Assembly: GCF_018598185.1 (NCBI RefSeq)
Contig: NZ_JAHESC010000053.1
Location: 1-50,344, forward strand
Reading direction: 5' to 3'
DNA: 50,344 bases
DNA from: Dawidia soli
GTDB taxonomy: Bacteria > Bacteroidota > Bacteroidia > Cytophagales > Cyclobacteriaceae
In this document: positions 32,566 through 40,594 of the stretch, piece by piece
How positions within the stretch are numbered: position 1 is the stretch's first letter
Layout of the letters: each line of letters starts with the position of its first letter
Made by a program: the position numbers and the translations under genes
The notes under the pieces: generated by a model
What the model was told of the DNA's origin: nothing
The model's input: only the letters and a program-made list of their open reading frames with translations
Database searches by the model: none

Positions 32566-34353
32566 ATGAGACGGTATTTACCTCTGCTGGCCATCGTTTT
32601 ATGGGGTGCCTGTTCCAATCCGCAACAAGACGCCCAAAAGTTCATCGATCAGTATACCAAAACCTATGTGGACCGCTATACCGCGTCGTCCCAGGCCGCC
32701 TGGAAAACCAACATCGACATCAAAGAAGGCGATACGGTCAACGCCTACAACTCGCGCGTGGCCGACGAAGCCCTGGCCGCCTTTACCGGCAGCGTAGAGA
32801 ACATCGAACAGGCTCAAAAATTCCTGGCACAGAAAGACAAACTTTCCCCTTTGCAGGTACGTCAGCTGGAAATTATACTCTATAAGGCCGGCAGCGATCC
32901 GCAGACGGTAAGCGCCCTGGTAAAAGAAAAGATCCGCGCCTCGGTGGCCCAGACCGAAAAGCTCTTCGGCTTTGCGTATACCCTGGACGGTAAGCCCGTG
33001 TCGACGAACGACATCGACAACATCCTCAAGACGGAAAACAATGAGCAAAAACGACTGGCCGCCTGGAGCGCCAGCAAGGAAGTAGGCAAAGCACTAAAGC
33101 CCGGCCTGGTAAACCTGCGCCGGTTGCGCAACGAAACCGTGCAGGCCCTGAAGTATCCCGACTTCTTTTCCTACCAGGTATCGGACTATGGACTTACCAC
33201 CCCCGAAATGATGGAGCTCATGAAGCGCCTCAACCAGGAGCTGCGCCCGCTGTTCCGCGAGCTGCATACCTACGCCCGGTATACCCTGGCCAAAAAGTAT
33301 GGCGCCAAAGAAGTACCCGACTACCTGCCCGCGCACTGGCTGCCCAACCGCTGGGGCCAGGACTGGAGCGCCATGCTGGACGTCAAGGGCCTGAACGTAG
33401 ACAGCGTACTGGCCGCCAAAACACCACAGTGGATCGTGCAGGAAGGGGAAGCATTCTATAAGAGCCTGGGCTTTGAAGCACTACCGGCGTCGTTCTGGGA
33501 AAGGTCGAGCTTATACCCCTATCCGCCCGACTCTGTCGTCAAGAAAAACAACCACGCGTCTGCCTGGCATGTCGACCTGCAGAACGACCTCCGCAGCCTG
33601 ATGAGCATCGAGACCAACGCCGAGTGGTTCGAGACATCCAACCACGAACTGGGACACATTTATTACTACCAAAGCTATACAACACCCCAGGTGCCACCGC
33701 TGCTGCGCGAAGGGGCCAACCGCGCCTTTCACGAAGCGATCGGCAGCATGATGGGCATGGCCGCCATGCAGAAGCCGTACCTCATCGGCCGCGGACTGAT
33801 CGCCCCCGGCACAAAAACCGACTCCATTCAAATCTTATTAAAGGAAGCGCTCAACTTTGCCGTCTTCATACCGTTCGCCGCCGGCACCATGAGCGAGTTT
33901 GAAAAAGCGCTCTACGCCGACAACCTGTCCGAAAGCGAGTTCAACAAAAAGTGGTGGGAGCTGACCAAACAATACCAGGGCATCGTGCCGCCGTCCGACC
34001 GCGACGAAATATACTGCGACGCCGCCACCAAGACGCACATCAACGATGACGCCGCACAGTATTACGACTATGCGCTGTCATATGTCATCTTATTCCAGCT
34101 GCACCAGCACATCGCCGAAAAGATCCTGCACCAGGATGCCCGCGCCACCAACTACTTTGGCAACAAAGAGACCGGCGAGTTCCTGAAGAAGATCATGGCC
34201 CCCGGCGCCTCCAGAAACTGGCGCGACGTGCTCAAAGAAGCCACCGGCGAAGACATGAACGCAACCGCCATGGTACGCTACTTCGAGCCTCTCATGCAAT
34301 GGCTCAAAAAAGAAAACCAGGGCCGCAAATATACCCTACCCGAGCAGCTCTAG
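32566..34353 (+). CDS. M2 family (ACE-like) zinc metallopeptidase lipoprotein
   Basis: The product is 595 residues. The zinc motif HELGHIYYY puts ligands at His360 and His364 with catalytic Glu361, and FHEAIG gives the third ligand Glu390. The sequence LREGANRAFHEAIGSMMG between them is characteristic of angiotensin-converting enzyme homologs, which are dipeptidyl carboxypeptidases. A signal peptide with a relaxed lipobox at Cys16 (VLWGAC) predicts a membrane-anchored protein outside the inner membrane. The ATG at 32566 gives that signal. The frame is open 50 codons further, but that extension is low-quality and upstream of the promoter box. The likely job is trimming dipeptides from peptide C-termini for nutrition or turnover. 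Confidence 0.92.
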   Translation: MRRYLPLLAIVLWGACSNPQQDAQKFIDQYTKTYVDRYTASSQAAWKTNIDIKEGDTVNAYNSRVADEALAAFTGSVENIEQAQKFLAQKDKLSPLQVRQLEIILYKAGSDPQTVSALVKEKIRASVAQTEKLFGFAYTLDGKPVSTNDIDNILKTENNEQKRLAAWSASKEVGKALKPGLVNLRRLRNETVQALKYPDFFSYQVSDYGLTTPEMMELMKRLNQELRPLFRELHTYARYTLAKKYGAKEVPDYLPAHWLPNRWGQDWSAMLDVKGLNVDSVLAAKTPQWIVQEGEAFYKSLGFEALPASFWERSSLYPYPPDSVVKKNNHASAWHVDLQNDLRSLMSIETNAEWFETSNHELGHIYYYQSYTTPQVPPLLREGANRAFHEAIGSMMGMAAMQKPYLIGRGLIAPGTKTDSIQILLKEALNFAVFIPFAAGTMSEFEKALYADNLSESEFNKKWWELTKQYQGIVPPSDRDEIYCDAATKTHINDDAAQYYDYALSYVILFQLHQHIAEKILHQDARATNYFGNKETGEFLKKIMAPGASRNWRDVLKEATGEDMNATAMVRYFEPLMQWLKKENQGRKYTLPEQL

Positions 34354-34391
34354 GGGACCGTCATAGCGTCGCACGAACCTGAATGCTGGCG

Positions 34392-34425
34392 CCGGTCTTC
34401 GCCCCCGCCTCGGGGCGGAGACTGG
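34392..34425. other. Strong intergenic hairpin between convergent genes
   Basis: A 14-bp stem (34392-34405 against 34412-34425; 12 Watson-Crick pairs and 2 G-T wobbles) has a 6-nt loop. CTGGCG precedes it at 34386, and gctggcggat downstream is shared with copy 2 of the palindromic element. There is no T-run. It lies between the M2 peptidase (+) and the DUF2520 gene (-), downstream of both. Confidence 0.6.
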
Positions 34426-34473
34426 TATCCACCGGCTGGCGGATGGAGGTCTCCCGACCGCCGTGGAGCATGC

Positions 34474-35250
34474 CTAACTATGATACCGATCCACAATATG
34501 CTGGCTCACGAGCTTATACACCTCCGCCACTGAAGGATCAGATTGCAAAAAGAGCATATGGTTATCGAGTATCTCAAAATCCCCACGCTTAGCCGGCCCG
34601 GTCTGTGCATTCTCCGGTCCGATGCTTAAGCTTTTATTAATAGTCTCGGCAATGAGCGGCTTCAGCCAATCAAAGCTGAGACTATTATCTTTCATAATCT
34701 CCTGCGCCAGCAGCAACATGTGATTCGTAAAGTTCGACGCAAACACAGCCGCCACATGCAATGCTTTCCGGTCGTGCGACGTGATCTTCACCGCATCGCG
34801 CCCCAGCGCCCTGGCCATCTTCAGCAAGACCTTTTCCGTCTCCTTATTATCGCTTTCGATAAAGAGCGGTATCTCCTTAAAATCTACCTTCTTGGATTTG
34901 CTAAACGTCTGCAGCGGATAAAACACACCAATGTTCGGCGTGGCCGCATACCCCAACACGTTCAGCGGCCGGCTACCCGACGTATGCACCAGGATGGCAT
35001 CGGTCGGCAGGATGATCTCTTGCACAATGTCTTCAATGACATCGTCTGTCACCGCCAGGATAAAAATGCGCGAAGCGCTGGTGGAAAAGTCCAGCGACGC
35101 CTTCACCTCGCCCTCGTAGAGTTTCTCCACCAGGGCGGCGGCATGCGCGGGATTTCGGCTGTACACCTCGCGTACAGCAAAGTCCGTATTGTCCAGGGCC
35201 GGCGCCAAATGCCACGCCAGGTTGCCCGAACCGATGATCGATACCTGCAT
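34474..35250 (-). CDS. Rossmann-like NAD(P)-binding / DUF2520 domain protein
   Basis: The product is 258 residues. The N-terminal Rossmann fold begins MQVSIIGSGNLAWHLAPAL, with FILAVTDDVIEDIV and VHTSGSRPLNVL resembling the ProC/6-phosphogluconate dehydrogenase superfamily. The C-terminal helical DUF2520 domain (HDRKALHVAAVFASNFTNHMLLLAQEIM) corresponds to the dimerisation/substrate domain of those reductases. Substrate and reaction are unknown. The ATG at 35248-35250 was chosen because it begins directly with the nucleotide-binding strand, preceded by a purine-rich stretch (aaaagaaac). It diverges from the Rrf2 regulator. Confidence 0.88.
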   Translation of the reverse strand: MQVSIIGSGNLAWHLAPALDNTDFAVREVYSRNPAHAAALVEKLYEGEVKASLDFSTSASRIFILAVTDDVIEDIVQEIILPTDAILVHTSGSRPLNVLGYAATPNIGVFYPLQTFSKSKKVDFKEIPLFIESDNKETEKVLLKMARALGRDAVKITSHDRKALHVAAVFASNFTNHMLLLAQEIMKDNSLSFDWLKPLIAETINKSLSIGPENAQTGPAKRGDFEILDNHMLFLQSDPSVAEVYKLVSQHIVDRYHS

Positions 35251-35367
35251 ACTTGTTTCTTTTCGATTGTAAAAATGCCCTTTTTCCGGAAAAAACCGCA
35301 TCCCGCTGACGGAACAGCCAACAGACAATAAAAAAGACAAAAATATCCTTTATTCATCAACCCGTTG

Positions 35368-35375
35368 TATCTTTG
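35368..35375 (+). promoter_or_regulatory. Candidate promoter -7 box for the Rrf2-cbb3 cluster
   Basis: TATCTTTG matches TAnnTTTG, 33 bp before the Rrf2 ATG. It may drive the regulator and, by read-through, the genes downstream. The 46 bp between the Rrf2 stop and ccoN (35844-35889) are AT-rich (taaaggacaaaagagtctta) and could hold a second promoter or operator. I cannot define a convincing palindrome. Confidence 0.5.
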
Positions 35376-35408
35376 CCCCGTTCAACGTCATAACAACCAC
35401 TTAACGGC

Positions 35409-35843
35409 ATGTTCTCAAAGGCTTGTGAATACGGCATACGCGCGATGATCTACATCGCCCAACGATCGCGGCAAGGAGAGCGCGTCGGGTTGAAAGACAT
35501 TGCCCAGGGTATCGACTCGCCCGAGGCATTCATGGCCAAGATCATGCAGGCGCTTAGCCGGCAGGGCCTGGTACAATCCGTCAAAGGTCCGCATGGGGGC
35601 TTTTATATGGACACACAAGCCTCGAAAATAACATTGGCCCAGGTAGTGCGCGCCATTGATGGCGACCATCTCTTTACGGGTTGCGGCCTCGGCCTGACCG
35701 AATGCAACGAAAAGAAACCCTGCCCCATACACGATGAGTTCAAGCTCATCCGCAACAAGATCCGATCACTTTTAGAAACTACCCAGGTGGGCGAGTTCAA
35801 TGAGCTCCTGGAAAAGGGAGTTCTGCACCTGAAACGGATCTAA
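35409..35843 (+). CDS. Rrf2-family regulator with three cysteines (NsrR/IscR-like)
   Basis: The product is 144 residues, with a winged-helix N-terminus (FSKACEYGIRAMIYIA, SPEAFMAKIMQALSRQGLVQSVKGPHGGFYM). Three cysteines at 92, 99 and 105 in GCGLGLTECN and KKPCPIH match the Fe-S-binding pattern of IscR and NsrR. NsrR senses nitric oxide through its cluster and represses NO-detoxification genes. IscR senses cluster status. The downstream genes, especially a RIC protein and a truncated globin, favour an NsrR-like role. That is inference from context. The gene is the first of the same-strand series ending at 40948, with 46 bp to ccoN. Confidence 0.93.
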   Translation: MFSKACEYGIRAMIYIAQRSRQGERVGLKDIAQGIDSPEAFMAKIMQALSRQGLVQSVKGPHGGFYMDTQASKITLAQVVRAIDGDHLFTGCGLGLTECNEKKPCPIHDEFKLIRNKIRSLLETTQVGEFNELLEKGVLHLKRI

Positions 35844-35889
35844 AAAATTTACACTAATAAAGGACAAAAGAGTCTTAATATATACGGTT

Positions 35890-37671
35890 ATGAATCTTGT
35901 ACGATCGCTTCTCACCTGCTTCGTTTTGCCGATGGTCACCGCATGGCCACGGGCAGGCTATGCACAAACCGCGGCTGAACAAAATGCTCCCCTGCTGACA
36001 CAGCCCGGCATACTCATTACACTGGTGCTGATCCTGGTCCCGCTGTTGGCCGCGTTTATCTTTATGGTACTGCAGGTACGCCGCACGTTGCTTCGTCTGA
36101 AATGGCAGCAGCAACCCGCGGTGCAGACCGAAGCCATCGACTTCCCCCACCCGCAGCGTAACCCTGCCGTGCCGTACCAGCTCAGCGGCCGTGAACTGGC
36201 CGGCCAGTACGCGCCAGACGACAGCCGGGGCATCATTCAACACGCCAGCAACGATCACGCGATACCGTTTGTAGCCGAAAAGAAAAAAGCACAGGCCAGA
36301 CCGGCGATCGATCCCAAGCTCACACACCTCATCCTGTGGTACCTGGGCACCGCTACGTTCTGGCTCGTCCTCGGCACGACGGTAGGCGAATACCTCGGCA
36401 TCAAACTCGTATCGCCCGATGCCGACACCGTGCCGTGGCTCAGCTTCGGCCGCCTGCGGCCCGTACACACCAACGCGGTGTTCTGGGGCTGGTCTTCGCT
36501 CGCCATGCTCGGCCTGGCATATTACGTCGTGCCCAAAGTGAGCAATACCACGATCGCAAGCCTGCGCCAGGGCTGGCAGACGCTCATCCTCATCAACACG
36601 GCCGTCGTGCTCGGCAGCCTGTGTCTGATGAATGGCATCAACAACGCCGGTGGCGAATACCGCGAATATGTGTGGCCCGTCATGGCCCTCTTCGGCCTGG
36701 GCCTGATCATTACTCTTATCAATTTCCTGCGCACCGTCGCACGACGCACCACAACAGAGATATACATCTCCAACTGGTACATCCTGTCCGCCATCATCTT
36801 TACCCTCGTCATCAGCGTCATTGCATACTGGCCCACGTGGCAAAACGGCCTGGGTGAAACGATCGTACAAGGATATTATATGCACCAGGGCGTGGGCATG
36901 TGGTTCATGCTCTTCAACCTGGGACTGGTATATTACTTCCTGCCGCAGCAGCTGAACAAACCGATATACTCCTATAGCCTGGGCATCCTGGCATTCTGGG
37001 CGCAGATCCTGTTCTATACCCTCATCGGCACGCATCACTTTGTGTTCAGCTCGATACCCTGGTGGTTGCAAACCGTGGCCATCGTCGGCAGCATGGGCAT
37101 GCTGATACCGGTCATTGCCGGCACGACCAACTTCCTCATGACCCTAAAAGGTGGCTGGAACAAGATTGCCAGCAGCTATACGCTGCCGTTTTATGTAACA
37201 GGCATCATCTTTTACTTCACCGGCTCCTTTCAGGGAACCGCCGAGGCCTTCCGGTTCACCAACCTGCTGTGGCACTTTACCGACTTTACGGTAGCCCATT
37301 CGCACCTGACCATGTACGGCATCATTGCCTTTTTACTGTGGGCCAGCATCTATGCGCTGGTGCCACGCCTCACCGGCCACGAGCCGCCGCAGTGGCTGGT
37401 AGGCGCACACTTCTGGCTGGCATTCCTGGGACTGATGTTTTATACCATCCCGCTCATGATCGGTGGTACGCTGCGCGGCCTGATGTGGATGGAAGGTAAA
37501 CCCTTTATCGAAAGCGTCGTGCTCATGGCTCCGTATTGGTTGTGGCGCGCCATTGGCGGCTCGCTCATGTGGCTGTCACATATCCTCTTTGCCTATAATT
37601 TTTATCGCATGGTGGTTGGCGTACGCGCCGCCCGGCCCGCAGCAACCCCTATACGCGAAGTTCTGGCTTAA
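35890..37671 (+). CDS. ccoN: cbb3-type heme-copper oxidase catalytic subunit I with extra N-terminal segment
   Basis: The product has 593 residues, against ~475 for a plain CcoN. Residues 1-140 are an addition: a signal-like helix, a second membrane helix (ILITLVLILVPLLAAFIFMV) and a polar linker. The core has FGRLRPVHTNA (His193, low-spin heme b), YYMHQGVG (His332, CuB), FYTLIGTHHF (Tyr376 six residues before His382-His383, the spacing of the cross-linked Tyr in cbb3) and TDFTVAHSH (His470 and His472, hemes b3 and b). Position +4 from His332 is Gly, whereas NO reductases carry the FeB-binding Glu there. This points to oxygen reduction. The next gene, 12 bp on, encodes the cytochrome c partner. 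Confidence 0.88.
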   Translation: MNLVRSLLTCFVLPMVTAWPRAGYAQTAAEQNAPLLTQPGILITLVLILVPLLAAFIFMVLQVRRTLLRLKWQQQPAVQTEAIDFPHPQRNPAVPYQLSGRELAGQYAPDDSRGIIQHASNDHAIPFVAEKKKAQARPAIDPKLTHLILWYLGTATFWLVLGTTVGEYLGIKLVSPDADTVPWLSFGRLRPVHTNAVFWGWSSLAMLGLAYYVVPKVSNTTIASLRQGWQTLILINTAVVLGSLCLMNGINNAGGEYREYVWPVMALFGLGLIITLINFLRTVARRTTTEIYISNWYILSAIIFTLVISVIAYWPTWQNGLGETIVQGYYMHQGVGMWFMLFNLGLVYYFLPQQLNKPIYSYSLGILAFWAQILFYTLIGTHHFVFSSIPWWLQTVAIVGSMGMLIPVIAGTTNFLMTLKGGWNKIASSYTLPFYVTGIIFYFTGSFQGTAEAFRFTNLLWHFTDFTVAHSHLTMYGIIAFLLWASIYALVPRLTGHEPPQWLVGAHFWLAFLGLMFYTIPLMIGGTLRGLMWMEGKPFIESVVLMAPYWLWRAIGGSLMWLSHILFAYNFYRMVVGVRAARPAATPIREVLA

Positions 37672-37683
37672 TCTTTTATCGAT

Positions 37684-38712
37684 ATGAAACTCTTCCGCAA
37701 TCACACATACTTATATACCACAGCCTTTCTGTTCTTTACGGGCCTGTCCCTGGTCGTCGCAATCCTGCCGGCATTATATAACCAGGAGAACAACGCGCCG
37801 CTGCCGGGAACCGAGCCCTTAAGCGACGACGCGCTGGCCGGCAAGCATGTCTTTATTGCCAACGGCTGTGTGGCCTGTCACTCCCAACAGGTGCGCAACG
37901 TTGCCATGGACAACGTCTGGGGTTCACGTCCCAACGTTGCCGCCGATTACGCGCACAACACACGCATGCATTGGTGGATGAACACCGCCACTCTCATGGG
38001 CACCGAACGCACGGGTCCCGACCTGACCAACATCGGCACCCGCCTGCCCAGCCTCGAGTGGCACTTGTTACACCTCTACAACCCGCGCGCGGTCGTAGAA
38101 GAATCGGTGATGCCCGCATACCCGTGGATGTTTCAGATCAAGGAGGATATTGAAGAAGGTGACAAGGTGGTAAATGTACCTGCGGAGTTTATGCGCGACC
38201 AACACGGTACGGTCGTGGCCACGCGCGAAGCGCTGCAGCTGGTTGCCTACTTGCAATCGCTGCAACAGGCACCGCTGCCCGACGGCACGGCAGCGCCCGC
38301 CTTCCTGTATAGATCGCAAGCTCCCGCTGCTGCACCGGCCAATGTATCAGCCGATGCCGCCGCTACGGAAGCGATAGCAGACGGAGCCGCCCTCTATGCC
38401 GCGAACTGCCAGGCCTGCCACCAGGCCACAGGCGCGGGTCTCAAAGGTGCGTTCCCGCCGCTGAAGGGAAGCGCCATCGTGCAGGACGACGACCCGGAGG
38501 TATTGATCGACATCATCCTGCACGGCTATAATGCCCGCGAAGAATATGGAGAGATGCCCGCCATCGGCACCATCAATCACCTGAAGCCCGAAGAGATCGC
38601 GGCCATCATCCACCACGAGCGCACCAGCTGGGGCAACCAGGCGCGCGAAGTATCGGTGGCGGAAGTAAAAGATATCATCGCCATGCTGGAATCAAAAAAG
38701 AATAATCCATAA
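37684..38712 (+). CDS. CcoO-CcoP-like fusion, diheme cytochrome c subunit
   Basis: The product is 342 residues. An N-terminal membrane anchor (YTTAFLFFTGLSLVVAILPA) leads to a CcoO-like domain with CVACHSQQVR (Cys62, Cys65, His66), GTERTGPDLTNIG and Met143 in SVMPAYPWMF. An Ala/Pro linker (~200-230) joins a second cytochrome c domain of CcoP type with CQACH (Cys242, Cys245, His246) and Met291 in EYGEMPAIG. Standard cbb3 oxidases have CcoO (one heme) plus CcoP (two hemes). Here one chain holds both functions with two hemes in total. It should pass electrons from soluble or membrane cytochromes to the catalytic subunit encoded just upstream. Confidence 0.87.
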   Translation: MKLFRNHTYLYTTAFLFFTGLSLVVAILPALYNQENNAPLPGTEPLSDDALAGKHVFIANGCVACHSQQVRNVAMDNVWGSRPNVAADYAHNTRMHWWMNTATLMGTERTGPDLTNIGTRLPSLEWHLLHLYNPRAVVEESVMPAYPWMFQIKEDIEEGDKVVNVPAEFMRDQHGTVVATREALQLVAYLQSLQQAPLPDGTAAPAFLYRSQAPAAAPANVSADAAATEAIADGAALYAANCQACHQATGAGLKGAFPPLKGSAIVQDDDPEVLIDIILHGYNAREEYGEMPAIGTINHLKPEEIAAIIHHERTSWGNQAREVSVAEVKDIIAMLESKKNNP

Positions 38713-38716
38713 GAAC

Positions 38717-38983
38717 ATGAAGAAGATCATCATCACGCCGATCGCCGTCGCGCTGTACAGCGCCTCGTTCGCCTGCGACGTGTGTAAGAAACAACAACCC
38801 AAGGTGCTGCGCGGCATTACGCACGGCGCCGGGCCACAAAGCAACTGGGACTATGTCATCGTCGTCGCGATCGCGGCCGTAGTACTCGTCACGCTCTTTT
38901 ACTCCGTCAAGTGGCTGATCAAACCTGGCGAGCAACAAGCAGACCATATCAAGCATAGTATCTTAACACACGACACCGTATGA
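38717..38983 (+). CDS. Small membrane protein with a CxxC pair
   Basis: The product is 88 residues of unrecognised family. A signal-like N-terminus (MKKIIITPIAVALYSASFAC) ends at Cys20, which with Cys23 forms CDVC. A conserved-looking GITHGAGPQSNWDY and one membrane helix (VIVVAIAAVVLVTLFYSVKW, ~47-66) follow. Cys20 could be a lipidated or mature N-terminal residue, or the CxxC could bind copper or act in redox chemistry during oxidase assembly. No CcoS or CcoH similarity is evident. It starts 4 bp after the cytochrome gene and its last codons overlap the next start by 4 bp, so it belongs to this operon. Confidence 0.78.
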   Translation: MKKIIITPIAVALYSASFACDVCKKQQPKVLRGITHGAGPQSNWDYVIVVAIAAVVLVTLFYSVKWLIKPGEQQADHIKHSILTHDTV

Positions 38984-39387
38984 GCGAGAAAAGCAAAGTA
39001 CGTCTCTTCCTCGACGACGACACCGCTCCCCTGGGCGACTTTTACACGCCCATTCATTTTGAGCTAGACACGCGCCAGCTGGTAGACGGCGAGCATGTAC
39101 TCAGGATCGTGGGCCAGGACCCATCGGGTAAAGAAGGTATCCGCACAATACCCTTCACCGTCCGCAACGGTCCTGCCATTAGCATTGAAGGCCTCAAGGC
39201 ACATGACGTCGTAGACGGTGTGCTGCCGCTCATGATCAACGCCTACGGCAAAGGCGATCAGCACAAGTTCCTCATCGAGGGCAGTGAAACGCCCCGCAGC
39301 GCGCCCGCGTGGATCTGGGCCGCCATCGTACTCTTTGCCGGCTGGGCCGCGTATTATTTTATCACTTCGCTACAAGTCACCTTATAG
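38980..39387 (+). CDS. Beta-rich domain with C-terminal membrane anchor, oxidase-associated hypothetical
   Basis: The product is 135 residues. The first ~100 look like an Ig-like or cytochrome-associated beta-sandwich (FELDTRQLVDGEHVLRIVGQD, RTIPFTVRNGPAISIEGL), and a single membrane helix lies at ~109-130 (APAWIWAAIVLFAGWAAYYF). There is no signal peptide. The fold could therefore be cytoplasmic and tail-anchored, or exported by the helix acting as a reverse anchor. Family unknown to me. The position within the cbb3 operon, overlapping the previous gene by 4 bp, suggests an accessory or assembly subunit of the oxidase, in the place where FixH/CcoH-like genes often occur. Confidence 0.75.
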   Translation: MSEKSKVRLFLDDDTAPLGDFYTPIHFELDTRQLVDGEHVLRIVGQDPSGKEGIRTIPFTVRNGPAISIEGLKAHDVVDGVLPLMINAYGKGDQHKFLIEGSETPRSAPAWIWAAIVLFAGWAAYYFITSLQVTL

Positions 39388-39409
39388 CTGCTACCACAAT
39401 TGCAAAACC

Positions 39410-39814
39410 ATGAAGAAAGACATTGAGAATATAGACGACATAAAAGATCTCGTCGACGCCTTTTATGACAAAGTACGGGTAGACTCGTTGCTGGGGCCAG
39501 TCTTTCATGCACGTATACACGACTGGCAGCCACACCTCGAGATCATGTACCGCTTTTGGAATGCAGCGCTGTTTGGCGTGCGTGGGTATGTAGGAAATCC
39601 TTTTGCCAGGCACGCTGCACTTCCATTAGAGGCGGAACACTTCGAACAATGGATCAACTTATTCTACGCTACCGTTGACGACCGGTTCCAGGGCGTGATT
39701 GCCGACGAGGCCAAGCGCCGCGCCATGATCATGGCCCATACCTTTTACGGCCGCATCCACGCGGGCAAAGAGAAGACCCTGCACGACCTGCCGCCGATCC
39801 GCAAAGCACCGTGA
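39410..39814 (+). CDS. Group III truncated hemoglobin
   Basis: The product is 134 residues, a 2-on-2 globin of the group III type (cf. Campylobacter Ctb). DLVDAFYDKVRVDSLLGPVF is the N-terminal helix, FWNAALFG is the central motif, and RHAALPLEAEHFEQWINLF contains the presumed proximal His68. Group III proteins bind O2 and NO tightly and are linked to NO or peroxide stress and microaerobic respiration. The ATG at 39410 was chosen because it begins the family alignment. The frame is open upstream only by overlapping the preceding gene. Confidence 0.92.
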   Translation: MKKDIENIDDIKDLVDAFYDKVRVDSLLGPVFHARIHDWQPHLEIMYRFWNAALFGVRGYVGNPFARHAALPLEAEHFEQWINLFYATVDDRFQGVIADEAKRRAMIMAHTFYGRIHAGKEKTLHDLPPIRKAP

Positions 39815-39850
39815 GAAAGAAATAACATACGAATTTAAACCACCAGCCAC

Positions 39851-40585
39851 ATGGAAACGCTAACAACCCTCACCCTGGGTGAGATCGTCAAAAAACAATA
39901 CCGCGCCGCCGAAGTGTTTGAAAAATTCGGATTGGACTTTTGCTGCATGGGCAGCCAGACATTGGAAGAAGCCTGCCGCAACAGTCAACACGACCCCACC
40001 GAGGTGCTCGTCGCCCTGCAAGCCCTCGAAACCGACGGCGGCGACAGCGTAAACTTCGACGCCTGGCCCCTCGACTTACTCGCCGATTATATTTACCAAC
40101 GTCACCACCACTACGTGGAAGAGAAGACACCCATCATCCAGGGTTACCTCGACAAGATCTGCGCCGTGCACGGCAACCGTCACCCGGAGCTATATGAGAT
40201 CAACCGCATCTTCAAAGAAACGTCGGGTGCGCTGGCGGTACACATGAAGAAAGAAGAGCTCATGTTGTTCCCGTATATCAAACGCCTCGTAAAAGCGGGT
40301 GAAACCCACGAGCCCGTAACGTCATCGATCTTTGGCAGCGTCAGCACCCCCATCCATGCCATGGAAGCCGACCACCTGGACGAAGGCCAGCAACTTCAGA
40401 AGATGGCCGCCCTCAGCAACGACTACACCCCGCCGGCTGATGCCTGCTCTACCTACACCGTTACCTATAAAATGTTAAAAGATTATGAAAAGGATATGCA
40501 CCTGCACATCCACCTGGAAAACAACATTCTGTTCGCCAAGGCCGTTCAACTCGAAGAAGCGCTGAACGGGCCTCGCTCCGCCTGA
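39851..40585 (+). CDS. RIC/ScdA-type di-iron Fe-S cluster repair protein
   Basis: The product is 244 residues. The N-terminal ScdA_N domain carries LGEIVKKQYRAAEVFEKFGLDFCCMG with Cys31-Cys32. The hemerythrin-like domain follows with His/Glu iron ligands in YIYQRHHHYVEEKTP, HMKKEELMLFPYI, EADHLDEG and HLHIHLENNILF. RIC proteins (YtfE, ScdA, DnrN) repair clusters damaged by nitric oxide or peroxide and are classic targets of NsrR. Their presence here is the best contextual evidence that the cluster responds to NO. The ferredoxin gene starts 9 bp after the stop. Confidence 0.95.
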   Translation: METLTTLTLGEIVKKQYRAAEVFEKFGLDFCCMGSQTLEEACRNSQHDPTEVLVALQALETDGGDSVNFDAWPLDLLADYIYQRHHHYVEEKTPIIQGYLDKICAVHGNRHPELYEINRIFKETSGALAVHMKKEELMLFPYIKRLVKAGETHEPVTSSIFGSVSTPIHAMEADHLDEGQQLQKMAALSNDYTPPADACSTYTVTYKMLKDYEKDMHLHIHLENNILFAKAVQLEEALNGPRSA

Positions 40586-40594
40586 TCCATAACC

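Noticed and set aside
35875-37071. A 398-codon frame antisense to ccoN
   Set aside because: The composition is unlike a protein family and it overlaps the heme-ligand region of a clear oxidase gene.
35890-37671. Reading the catalytic subunit as a nitric oxide reductase (NorB)
   Set aside because: The Glu expected four residues after the CuB/FeB His is Gly, and the oxidase Tyr is present, so oxidase is the better call despite the NO-related context.
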